The notes under the pieces are model-generated. The model saw only the letters and a program-made list of their open reading frames with translations. It was not told the origin of the DNA and ran no database searches. Below, piece after piece: positions 24,701 to 30,300 of a stretch of DNA of 64,000 nt (position 1 is its first letter; every line of letters begins with the position of its first letter). A program made the translations under genes and the position numbers. This DNA comes from Paracentrotus lividus (Eukaryota; Echinodermata; Echinoidea; Camarodonta; Echinidae), in contig CALNVZ010003434.1 in the NCBI GenBank assembly GCA_940671915.1, positions 7,791,396 through 7,855,395 of the forward strand. The letters are read 5' to 3'.

Positions 24701-26429
24701 AATTTTTTCATCTTCGAGATAGGCTGCAGAGCCCATTGAAAATTACAGAAGAAGAAGAAGCGTTTAAAATATTCAATCTATGGATTTAGATAACTATTGC
24801 ATGTATCATTTGCTCGAATTTGAATAAGGACATAACAACTGAGTTTAGGTCAGGAATACAATGTATTTTAATCGTTCGTCGTTTTTTGCAGCCCCTACAG
24901 GAGTCATCTCACATGTGGAAATCCACCAAGTGTCATCTCCTGAAAAGCTTCATATTACATGGAAGGTAAGATCAGAATATCGACCCTACCGTCTCGCGCC
25001 AAACCGTGAAAACTTAGTTATGTTATCATGATTTTTTCCCATTCAATGTAGTCTTAGCAATATCGCTATGGATGTCATTTTATGTCACACGTGCTCTTTA
25101 TTATAAAACATCAAATCCTATTTTAGTGTCAATTTTCTGATTCATACATAGAACGATGCCTTCTTAAATTCGGATGACGTATCTTTTGGTCATCTTGGTA
25201 TAGATTTCTAAGTTTGAGCGATATAAGGAAACCATGGACAACTTTTCTTCGGTCCCATAGTGAACATACTCATGTTTAACTTATGATTACAATTTATTCC
25301 TTTTTATTGTTTGGTTTTAAAGCCTCCAACATCGGAAAGTGCTAATCCAAACTGTCGCAGTGGTTTGGTTAATATTTCGATCTATTTCTATGCAACATCC
25401 GATCCGTCTTCACGAGGGTCAGTACAGCTTCCAGCTAATTCTAGTGGAAGTTATTATCTGGAGTCATTGGTGCCTGGTTCTGAGTACACCGTCTATATGA
25501 CACTGTGGAACAAGGATGCAGAGGGCCCAAGAAGTGAACCGTCAGCGGGGATGACTTTTCAAAATCAAACAAGTAGGTTCAATTTTAACTTCTTTTGCTT
25601 CAGTCATCATTATCATCATCATCATCGCCACCATCACCATCATCATCATCATCATCATCATTATCATAATCATCATCAATCATCATATCATCCACATCAT
25701 GCATTGTCATAATATTGCAAATATATGATGTACGTATTTCCATTATTCATCCATTTGGCTGGATAAAGACTTGGTAAACATTTATTAATAATTTGTTGTG
25801 TTCTGTAGGTAATGAAGGTGTCGTGCCATGGGCTTTGTTTGGCCTTACTCTCCTCATCATCGCTGTGATTACCTCTATCGTTCTGATTTTAAAATGGTAA
25901 GCAGTAATTGTTTTCAAAATAAGTAATACAATGGTTATAACATTTTTAAAATTAAAAAATCATGATAAGATATTTGTGACATTTTGGAACCACACTCTCT
26001 CCCAATATAATGTCTCTTATCCCACTCACTTCTTGTGTATATTTTCCCTATCTTCATTCTCTCTCTGTCTCTCTCTCCCTTTTGAATCGAAAACAAGTGT
26101 TAATCATTTTATTTTAGTTCTATTTTCCTCACTCTCTGTGCAGTTTGTCCACTATTAAAATTCCAGTAATTGAAATTTGTTATATGTTTATTTTTATCAT
26201 AAATCAAAGCAAAAGACGTAAGCCAGAGACACAGCCGTCAATGGAAAGAACAGCTCCGAAGCCCATCGACGATCAACCGAGCTATGATTATGAAAACCCA
26301 GCTTTCGAGTCGCACCCAGTAAACGCCTATGAGGGTTTGCAACTTTCCGATCAAGTAAATGCCTATGAAAGTTTGCAACTTTCCAATCATGGCAATGCTG
26401 CAGATGAACCTTATGAGAACATACCATAA
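3688..26429 (+). CDS. Kinase-less Tie-like receptor: Ig-Ig-EGF3-Ig-FN3x2-TM with ITAM-like tail (13 exons)
   Basis: The join is 3688-3775, 4578-4907, 5275-5556, 10585-10722, 11179-11331, 11804-11941, 20068-20103, 20544-20846 (or from 20514), 21227-21535, 24892-24965, 25323-25572, 25809-25896, 26210-26429. It is 2409 nt long, gives 802 residues plus stop, and reading phase is kept at every junction. The predicted protein is a type I surface receptor: signal peptide, Ig1, cysteine-free Ig2, three 8-cysteine-style EGF modules, an EGF stub, Ig3, two FN3 domains, a helix (about 705-728) and a basic stop-transfer. The second EGF contains [11 protein letters not shown], a stretch highly characteristic of Tie1/Tie2, and FN3-1 contains EGEGGEGP, also Tie-like. 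Tie receptors bind angiopoietins and signal through an intracellular kinase. Here the protein stops 74 residues after the helix with no kinase, and the tail has five tyrosines (755, 757, 770, 782, 798). Signalling through recruited SH2 or PTB proteins is inference. A decoy or scavenger role is an alternative. Exon borders are predicted from sequence only. Confidence 0.85.
3776..4577 (+). other. Intron 1
   Basis: GTGAGT to TTTGCAG. Open frames here (for example 4172-4504) lack family motifs and I treat them as chance. No repeat was recognised. Confidence 0.6.
4578..4907 (+). CDS. Exon 2: Ig domain 1
   Basis: The acceptor is CATTTGCAG and the donor GTAAGT, phase 1 on both sides. The 110 residues (30-139) hold one cysteine pair, in FFECYTEP and GVFFCASSG, as expected for the two beta-sheet cysteines of an Ig fold. 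The spacing and the run after the second cysteine resemble the first Ig domain of Tie receptors. A proline-rich insert ([14 protein letters not shown]) sits between the two cysteines. That length of polyproline is unusual in an Ig domain. Confidence 0.8.
4908..5274 (+). other. Intron 2
   Basis: GTAAGT to TTTTCAG, 367 bp. It contains a 17-base A run (5004-5020) and nothing else recognisable. Confidence 0.65.
5275..5556 (+). CDS. Exon 3: Ig domain 2, without cysteines
   Basis: The acceptor is TCTTTTCAG and the donor GTATGT, phase 1-1. Its 94 residues contain no cysteine, and the domain closes with MRLIVRG. In vertebrate Tie2 the second Ig domain also lacks the canonical disulfide and closes with a very similar RLIVR just before the EGF modules, so the match supports true Tie relationship rather than generic Ig/EGF shuffling. 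Confidence 0.85.
6020..6650 (+). repeat. Unrecognised interspersed repeat, copy 1
   Basis: TGACATGTCGAGATATAAAA (from 6044) and the following 150 bp match the reverse complement of about 10260-10410. The stretch 6375-6640 matches the reverse complement of 9770-10025 in the same order. Shared landmarks are AAAAAGTAATAC, ACGACGTTTT and CAGTGTA..TTGCAGT. Identity is patchy, so both copies are old. No coding motif was recognised in either copy. Confidence 0.6.
7115..7345. repeat. AT-only simple repeat (AAT/ATAG mix)
   Basis: More than 200 bp are almost entirely A and T with rare G, in AATAAT and ATAGAT patterns. The long minus-strand frames here (poly-Tyr/Ile) are artefacts of composition. A similar tract lies at 8700-8815. 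Confidence 0.8.
9690..10420 (-). repeat. Unrecognised interspersed repeat, copy 2 (inverted)
   Basis: This is the minus-strand partner of the copy at about 6020-6650, spaced some 3 kb away. Minus-strand open frames cross it (9757-10047 and 10145-10480). One contains [16 protein letters not shown], which faintly recalls retroelement polyproteins but is too weak to assign. The pair could fold into dsRNA in the pre-mRNA. Confidence 0.55.
10585..10722 (+). CDS. Exon 4: EGF-like module 1
   Basis: The acceptor is CTCCTCGCAG and the donor GTATGC, phase 1-1. It starts [20 protein letters not shown] and carries eight cysteines, ending [12 protein letters not shown]. This laminin/Tie-type EGF module corresponds to EGF1 of Tie receptors. 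It is separated from exon 3 by a 5-kb intron full of repeats. Confidence 0.88.
11179..11331 (+). CDS. Exon 5: EGF-like module 2 with Tie signature
   Basis: The acceptor is AATATCTAG, phase 1-1. It reads [15 protein letters not shown] near the start and [19 protein letters not shown] near the end. The [10 protein letters not shown] run is shared almost unchanged with EGF2 of vertebrate Tie1 and Tie2 and is the best single family marker in the window. The donor, GTTGTC, is a weak match to the consensus, so the 3' border is the least certain of the EGF exons. Confidence 0.88.
11804..11941 (+). CDS. Exon 6: EGF-like module 3
   Basis: The acceptor is AATGTAATAG and the donor GTAAAT, phase 1-1. 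It starts [17 protein letters not shown] and ends with [11 protein letters not shown], matching the position and style of EGF3 in Tie proteins. The following 8.1-kb intron holds the nested transposons. Confidence 0.87.
12164..12988 (+). repeat. Foldback left arm
   Basis: Non-coding arm, C/G-homopolymer rich (GGGGGGG runs), with a GATCCGCGCC motif near its inner part. It pairs with 16065-16881. Confidence 0.82.
13053..15236. mobile_element. TIR element inside the foldback core
   Basis: The left end reads AGTCACACCGGCAGACCGAC (13053). The right end (15206-15236) read inverted is AGTCAGACCGGCCAGACCGAC, a close match, and the similarity runs on through CAATCGGGA-like sequence. The segment next to the left end (13080-13500) is dense in GTCGGTT/AACCGAC motifs. 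The interior holds the minisatellite at 13925-14412 and no transposase. Ends only, so moderate confidence. Confidence 0.5.
13925..14412 (+). repeat. Degenerate minisatellite, about 30 bp unit, roughly 15 copies
   Basis: Units are variants of GCCAAATTGATCTTAAACTT followed by AGGGG, drifting in length and sequence over about 490 bp. It is the same family as 3266-3385 in the opposite orientation. No open frame survives across it. Confidence 0.8.
15437..16064. other. Foldback core, right part: nothing identified
   Basis: No gene, TIR or tandem array was recognised between the inner TIR element and the right arm. Confidence 0.5.
16065..16881 (-). repeat. Foldback right arm
   Basis: Inverted copy of 12164-12988, with small indels and homopolymer-length differences. 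Open frames at 16091-16575 and 16296-16541 are translations of the arm and not genes. Confidence 0.82.
17179..18327 (+). other. Intron 6 stretch without identified content
   Basis: No open frame with motifs, no clear TIR and no tandem repeat. The frames at 17610-18069 on the minus strand show no family signature. Confidence 0.5.
18328..18460 (+). mobile_element. GCGGCGGTCAC-ended MITE, truncated copy 1
   Basis: It begins AATGCGGCGGTCACAACTCG and runs through CGACGTGCAACTCCCTACGA to TTTTTCCAATACCC. It is then cut by the start of the next copy. About 130 bp, non-coding, CpG-rich against the AT-rich background. Confidence 0.7.
18462..18713. mobile_element. GCGGCGGTCAC-ended MITE, full copy 2
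   Basis: It starts ATGCGGCGGTCACAACTCGC and ends GAGTTGTGACCGCCGCAT, a perfect or near-perfect inverted end of about 18 bp. At 252 bp it is the intact reference for the cluster. Internal palindromic pieces include TGCATTGCACATGCA. Confidence 0.82.
18715..19284. mobile_element. GCGGCGGTCAC-ended MITE copy 3, interrupted
   Basis: It starts TATGCGGCGGTCACAATTCA and ends GAGTTGTGACCGCCGCAT, in the orientation opposite to copy 2. It is split after CATCGTA by the 315-bp MITE at 18739-19053; without that insert it is about 250 bp, the size of copy 2. Confidence 0.8.
18739..19053. mobile_element. CACTGTAAAAAA-ended MITE inserted at TA inside another MITE
   Basis: The left end CACTGTAAAAAA and right end TTTTTTACAGTG are flanked by TA on both sides (18737-18738, 19054-19055). 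Inverted similarity extends about 100 bp inward through GTCAGCAGAGTCGCCAT and TTTTGTTGTAAATTTCTCCT. The TA target and long inverted ends fit a Tc1/mariner-type non-autonomous element; that is inference. Confidence 0.85.
19285..19404. mobile_element. GCGGCGGTCAC-ended MITE, partial copy 4
   Basis: It starts inside the element (CTACAGAAACGCAGGAAT) and ends GAGTTGTGACGCATTA with a 3-base loss in the terminal repeat. It abuts copy 3 directly. Confidence 0.65.
19405..20067 (+). other. End of intron 6
   Basis: No repeat or gene was recognised. It ends with the pyrimidine tract and acceptor TTTTTTTTCCTTTATAG of exon 7. Confidence 0.55.
20068..20103 (+). CDS. Exon 7: 36-nt microexon, EGF stub
   Basis: It has a strong acceptor (TTTCCTTTATAG) and donor (GTATGT), phase 1-1. 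It encodes only [12 protein letters not shown] plus the split G codon. This matches the first dozen residues of a Tie-type EGF module and nothing more. Its phase fits both neighbours, so skipping would also keep the frame. It may be a vestige of a fourth EGF module. Inclusion in mRNA needs transcript evidence. Confidence 0.6.
   Translation, partial: NVWPAGLVGSV
20544..20846 (+). CDS. Exon 8: Ig domain 3
   Basis: The domain reads [11 protein letters not shown], then FSCKWDDGS and DLFVCVIHG, giving a cysteine pair about 55 residues apart as in an Ig fold. It sits between the EGF block and the FN3 domains like Ig3 of Tie receptors. Two acceptors keep phase 1: ATTTACAG with start 20514, and TATAAAAG with start 20544. 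The first has the better splice site and adds 10 residues (812 in total); the second gives the more natural domain start. The donor is GTTAGT, phase 1. Confidence 0.75.
21227..21535 (+). CDS. Exon 9: FN3 domain 1
   Basis: The acceptor is TCTTGTGTAG and the donor GTAAGT, phase 1-1. It shows the FN3 pattern: a proline-rich start, [17 protein letters not shown], then [14 protein letters not shown] and REGEGGEGP. The GEGGEG run after the G strand is shared with the first FN3 domain of Tie2. The whole domain is in one exon, unlike the next one. Confidence 0.87.
21711..22363 (+). pseudogene. LINE endonuclease fragment
   Basis: The reading frame shows [27 protein letters not shown] and [13 protein letters not shown], which are the late motifs of the apurinic-type endonuclease of LINEs (the GDFN Asp/Asn pair and the SDH catalytic His). 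The N-terminal catalytic residues are absent because of 5' truncation. A stop at 22361 ends the frame. Confidence 0.85.
22697..23287 (+). pseudogene. LINE reverse transcriptase, N-terminal part
   Basis: It contains [35 protein letters not shown], and the palm motif A region [19 protein letters not shown]. It breaks at TVSSS* and the frame continues after a shift at about 23290. The next piece carries the catalytic FADD. Confidence 0.88.
23290..24029 (+). pseudogene. LINE reverse transcriptase, catalytic and C-terminal part
   Basis: It contains [10 protein letters not shown] (from 23321) and LFADDCMLY (FADD at 23412-23423), then the thumb region with [13 protein letters not shown]. The frame stops at 24027-24029 only because the MITE at 24020 was inserted there. 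The rest of the C-terminus resumes at 24485. Confidence 0.88.
24020..24484. mobile_element. 465-bp MITE inserted in the LINE reading frame
   Basis: The left end CTTAAAGTGATGTAGTAAC (24020-24038) and the inverted right end CTTAAAGGGATTTAGTAAC (24466-24484) match at 17 of 19 bases. CAC flanks both sides, a likely 3-bp target duplication. On either side the LINE coding pattern continues, which independently confirms the borders. Confidence 0.85.
24485..24687 (+). pseudogene. LINE C-terminal fragment after the MITE
   Basis: From about 24526 the frame reads [15 protein letters not shown], then [15 protein letters not shown] and DSFQNLL before TAA at 24685. This is the conserved C-terminal tail of CR1/Jockey-type reverse transcriptase proteins (xxRTIxxWNxLP). 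A one-base indel in the A run before it (24500-24507) shifts it relative to the upstream part. Confidence 0.85.
24892..24965 (+). CDS. Exon 10: FN3 domain 2, first part
   Basis: The acceptor is CGTTTTTTGCAG and the donor GTAAGA; it enters in phase 1 and leaves in phase 0. It encodes [14 protein letters not shown] to HITWK, the A and B strands of an FN3 domain with the conserved Trp. It lies directly after the retrotransposon-bearing intron 9. Confidence 0.8.
25323..25572 (+). CDS. Exon 11: FN3 domain 2, second part
   Basis: The acceptor is TTGGTTTTAAAG and the donor GTAGGT. It completes the domain with [24 protein letters not shown] and [10 protein letters not shown], the classic FN3 E-F loop and F strand. 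Vertebrate Tie has three FN3 domains; only two are present here, and no third was found in introns 9-11. Confidence 0.82.
25604..25705 (+). repeat. (CAT)n microsatellite in intron 11
   Basis: Imperfect CAT/CAC repeats of about 100 bp directly after exon 11. The open frame through it (poly-His) is an artefact; the exon ends at 25572. Confidence 0.85.
25809..25896 (+). CDS. Exon 12: transmembrane helix
   Basis: The acceptor is GTTCTGTAG and the donor GTAAGC. After SNEGVVPW it encodes an uninterrupted hydrophobic stretch, [20 protein letters not shown], followed by Lys, a single membrane-spanning helix. It ends in phase 2 (TG), which joins to C of exon 13 to give Cys, then KRRK, a basic stop-transfer that puts the C-terminus in the cytoplasm. 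Confidence 0.87.
26210..26429 (+). CDS. Exon 13: cytoplasmic tail with ITAM-like motif, stop
   Basis: The acceptor is AATCAAAG, after a moderate pyrimidine tract. The tail has KRRK, then [34 protein letters not shown] and DEPYENIP before TAA (26427-26429). YEGL (770-773) and YESL (782-785) are separated by 8 residues, which fits the ITAM spacing YxxL/I-x(6-8)-YxxL/I. YENP and YENI fit the Grb2 SH2 consensus YxN, and NPAF is an NPxF PTB-type site. A 36-bp tandem duplication (26319-26354 and 26355-26390) created the YEGL/YESL pair. No kinase sequence follows within the next 37 kb. Confidence 0.83.
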
Positions 26430-26441
26430 TTATGATTCTCT

Positions 26442-27090
26442 ATGCGGCGGTCACAACTCGCCGTACCTTCGACGTCCAACTCCCTACCAGGCTCGTATCC
26501 AGGATTTGGCACCCCGGGGGGCCCGATGTGATTTTGATTTTGGCGCCCCCCAGTGGTGGATCCAGAAAGAAACATCCTATTTTTTCCCCGTTTCACCGGG
26601 CGAGCAAAAAGGTACACTCAATTTTTCACGTCACGCTGACCGAGGGAAAGCGGGGGCGGGAGTGGAAATTTTTTTTGGCCTTCGGCCAACCATAAGGTCA
26701 TATATCAGCTGTAGGGGTTGGTTTACGTCGGTCAATCAGCTCAAATCAGGTTATATATTATATATATTTTTTTTTTGGATACATTTTGCTCAATTCAGGC
26801 ACCCTCCTAAGCTCAATTGGCGCCCATGGAGGTATTTTGGCGCGCCCTTTGCCGCCTACCCGGGGGCCTGGCGCCCGTTAAAGCCCCCCCCCCCACCCCC
26901 CCCCAGATACGCGCATGCCTACGATGAGATTATGTAGAGAAATTCTGCAGGCACGTTCATTGTTACGACTGTGCAGGAAGTTTTTACAATACCCTTACTA
27001 CAGAAACGCAGGAATCGCAGAAGTTGACCCAGGACCTGTGCATGCATTGTGCATGCAACGCAGGCTACGGCGAGTTGTGACCGCCGCATT
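26442..27090. mobile_element. GCGGCGGTCAC-ended MITE copy 5, interrupted, in the 3' UTR region
   Basis: It starts ATGCGGCGGTCACAACTCGC about 12 bp after the stop codon and ends GAGTTGTGACCGCCGCAT. After CAACTCCCTACC it is broken by unrelated DNA (about 26489-26910) rich in C/G runs and GGATCCAG-type motifs. Inner sequence then resumes with ATGAGATTATGTAGAGAAATT and CAGAAACGCAGGAATCGCAG. It probably lies in the receptor mRNA 3' UTR, since no poly-A signal precedes it. Confidence 0.75.
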
Positions 27091-27318
27091 AGAAATAGTA
27101 TGAAAATGACAGAACCCCTTTATCATGTTTATACCGTTTTGGGAACTTGGTGAAGTTTTTGTTTATTTTAGAAAACAAGATGTTCATGTATAATTAAAAT
27201 TTTTGATAAAATACAGAGAATTTGATAAAATACAGAGAATATGATAAAAATACAAGACAACAAAATATACATTATCGTGAATTTTAAGTAAATGAAATTT
27301 GTAAACTCTAATAGTATA

Positions 27319-27324
27319 ATAAAT
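27319..27324 (+). promoter_or_regulatory. Candidate poly-A signal AATAAA
   Basis: First AATAAA after the receptor stop codon, beyond the 3' MITE. Another is at 27706-27711. In AT-rich DNA such hexamers are common, so this is only a candidate. Confidence 0.25.
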
Positions 27325-27377
27325 AGGTTATATATACTGAAAAGCAAATGTTCTCAATACGTAAGAGCGCTTCTAGG

Positions 27378-27500
27378 ACAACTACCCCCTTTACAAATAC
27401 CCCCAGACAACTACCCCGCCAAAAATCTACTCCCTAACCCTACACCTAACTCTATTTCTTGGAGGTAGTTTTCCTTCAGCGTAATCATCCAGGGGGCAGT
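27378..27500. repeat. GACAACTACCCC-type repeat with inverted end
   Basis: The left part has GACAACTACCCCC, then AGACAACTACCCCG. The right part has GGAGGTAGTTTTCC and GGGGGCAGTTGTC, the inverted motif. The same family recurs at 45060-45235 with more copies in the inverted sense. Confidence 0.5.
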
Positions 27501-27922
27501 TGTCTTGATACACGTAGGCGCATCGAGTTCTCTCTTTTTTTTTTTTTTTAGGTTTCACGGCGCTGTTATTCGAACAAGTAAATAGTTTTAGTATAATACA
27601 CGCTTTGATTGGTTGGATTTGTGTCACGTGCCTTTCAATATTTTTTATTGAATGATTATGTTATATTGCACGATTGGGAAGCCCATGTGAATAGTAGAAT
27701 GGTCAAATAAACATGAAGCAAACTTAACGTTCGGTAGTAGTATGCTTGATAAGCAAAGATTGCAAAATATGAATATGGGGGATGCTTAGGCTGCAATGGA
27801 ATACCATTGAATTTTGTAATCATTTATGGCAACTTTGGGGTAAAAAAAAAATCTTTTGACGTCTATATAGTCATGCACTTTCCTACATTTCTTTTCCCTT
27901 GTCTTTTGTAATGTTGATCATA

Positions 27923-27960
<38 letters not shown>

Positions 27961-29940
27961 TAGTATCACTTACCACAAAATGAAAGGAAAACAAATCTGT
28001 AACAATTATAAATCATGTACATAGTATTGTTATATTGAAATGCACCGACGCACTCGTGCTTGTCCATGAAGATTGCGTTTAAGCTAATTATGCCTGTTAT
28101 TTGTTTGTCTCAACTAGCGTTGTAAAAAATAAAAATGTTTTGTTAAACTATATATCCGTATGTATTTGTTTCAATGTTTTGTTATGCTTGTAGGCTTAAT
28201 GCTTTGACTCTTGATTGATTTGTTTCGCTCTTTCACCTTTATGTAACTGGGCAATCAGAAGAAACATTTCAGCAGATAAACAAATTTATCATCCATACTT
28301 TAATCTTTATTTACAAGGAAATGGTTCATGACAATAGCTGATAGTACCCTCTTTTTAAAATGATAACATTTGTTATAGTGATCCGCATAATTAATGAGAT
28401 ATGAAATTCATAGTCATGGTAACGGAGTGACGCAAAATGGACATGCTTATCCGAGCAGAAAACATTTTGCTTAAACTCTGTGAACTTTAAATGGCTATCA
28501 TAATTTTGAGTAATTGATTGGATTTTATGTTGTTTTAGGCATTATGCCACCTTTCATAAGAAATTTGTTAGATTATTTTGTTAGTTATGACTTAAAACTT
28601 GAACCCATATCCGGTAACGGAGTGGAAGTGACATCTGGTTTCCCAGTGTTTTTTTTTTTGTGTGAGGAGAATGCACTATAAAGTAACATTAATACCAAAG
28701 TTTGTGAGAGTAGTCTTTGATAATTACATTAAGCCAAAAGAAAAGGAAAAAAAAATATCGGCGAATAGTGACTAGATATAAGAATAAGAGGCATTTAAAA
28801 CATCATAGTCCCATATGTGCAAATTTGGGTTTGATCACTTATTCAGCGCAAGAAAACTGAATCGTGTAATTTTTTTAACTTAAATGATTGGTTGTATTGT
28901 AAAGAAGCCTTTGTGGTAATTTCAGATCCAAATTTGCATTTGCAAAGGCACAGCTAAACATTAAATTTTCAGCTCCATGTCCATTTTTGCTTGGAATTGC
29001 CCAACTATATGTCATTTGTATTACAAGTAGGCCTATGTGTTTGAAATAATTATTTTGTACATTTTTATCGGAACTGGAAAAAATGAAATAAAATTGGAAA
29101 AAAAATATATGAACTTAAACTGAATATGACTACCCTGCCAAACACTCATGTACACACCCTCACCCACCCTCATGCACTCGCACCCATATGACCACCCTGT
29201 ATACGAAACACCATGCGGCTCATCAACACACACCTTCTTCGTACAGATGCACTTCCCATGGTTTTCAGCAATGCTGCCTAATTACACTCCACTGAAAATG
29301 GGATAGGTACATCGACGAATAAAGATGATAAAAAAGGCGTTGCTGGTGCAAAATAAAAAAAATACAGTGACATTCCAGGCAGGGGCGCAGGGGACGCGCG
29401 CCCCTACCTATTATGAAAAACACTAATTGACTGAACATGTTAAAATCAGAAAATTTCAGCGCCCCCCCCTCCCTATTCTGAAATCCTGGATCTGCCACTG
29501 AAAATATTCCATCTTTATATTTAAACGAACTATGCATTTAGACTAATAAGTGATAAATTGTTGGATAATGTAGAACTTACTTTTGATCAGCAATCTTGCA
29601 TTAGGCATGAAATGTAATGGCGTCCTCTAGAGTGAATTTTGTCTGATGAAAAAACAAACAAAACAGAATGGTTATTAATGTATTTCATCCCCGATTTTCT
29701 GTACATGGACTACTACATGTATAGCATTAAGGGGGGGGGGGGTAATACCAAGTCGTTGGTTCGAATCTTGGTAACGTCGTTCGGATGATGACGTCAGAGG
29801 TTTGGTCTCAGTTTTAAAGTCCCAGACCGGACCGAGAAATGAGAACCAAAATTACATATAAAACGAAAGCTAATATTTCTTCCTAATACAACAATTCCCA
29901 ATTTAAGCATTTTTATCTTCCTTTGAGAAAGTATTTCATT

Positions 29941-30300
29941 AAAAAGGTGATCGAACCTCAACCAGGCCATCCCTCCTAAGTACTCGTAAAAGTACCCCTA
30001 TTATATAATGCGGCTGATGACGTCAAAGAAGTTTAAGGGAATGCTGCTGCCAGGCAGGATAGGGTTTCGGCTTTAGAAAACACGTTTGTATTGCTATGTC
30101 AGAACAATAGACCCCATGTGTGCTAGAATTCTATTGTTCTGACATAGCAATACAAACGTGTTTTCTAAAGGCGAAACCCAATCATGCCTGGCAGTAGCAT
30201 TCCCTTAAACTTCTTTGACGTCATCAGCCGCATTATATAATAGGGGTACTTTTACGAGTAGTTGGGAGGGATGGCCTGGTTGAGGTTCGATCATCTTTTT
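29941..30300. repeat. Long palindrome: 170-bp arms, 20-bp loop
   Basis: The left arm (29941-30110) begins AAAAAGGTGATCGAACCTCA and the right arm (30131-30300) ends TGAGGTTCGATCATCTTTTT. The loop is 30111-30130. The arms pair at constant offset with only scattered mismatches and no net indel. Both contain GATGACGTCA (CRE-like). No coding capacity, so it is a foldback-type MITE or a hairpin locus. Confidence 0.92.

Larger units (their letters stand above)
21690..24761 (+). mobile_element. 5'-truncated non-LTR retrotransposon (CR1/Jockey-type LINE)
   Basis: It lies in intron 9 in the same direction as the host gene. In order it holds the C-terminal half of an AP-type endonuclease ([10 protein letters not shown], then ISDHD), a linker with stops, a reverse transcriptase ([34 protein letters not shown]) and a C-terminal thumb region ending in a WNKLP motif and stop at 24687. 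It finishes in (GAA)n at about 24748-24761. Frameshifts, missing N-terminal endonuclease and a MITE insertion show it is dead. Superfamily is by motif style; exact clade is open. Confidence 0.88.
27091..29700. other. Non-coding stretch downstream of the receptor
   Basis: No gene seen and no kinase motif (HRDL or DFG) in any frame. It contains GACAACTACCCC-type repeats (27378-27500), an (ATT)n array (27927-27959) and a GGATCCAG-type fragment ending at 29503. Confidence 0.6.

Noticed and set aside
25573..25712. Poly-His extension of exon 11
   Set aside because: It is a CAT microsatellite after a good GTAGGT donor; splicing here restores the frame to the membrane exon.
26145..26209. Upstream in-frame extension of exon 13 with its own ATG
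   Set aside because: The acceptor at 26209 gives the right phase after the membrane exon; the extension is intron sequence.
29750..29780. GGTTCGAATC, tRNA B-box-like
   Set aside because: No A box or cloverleaf upstream.
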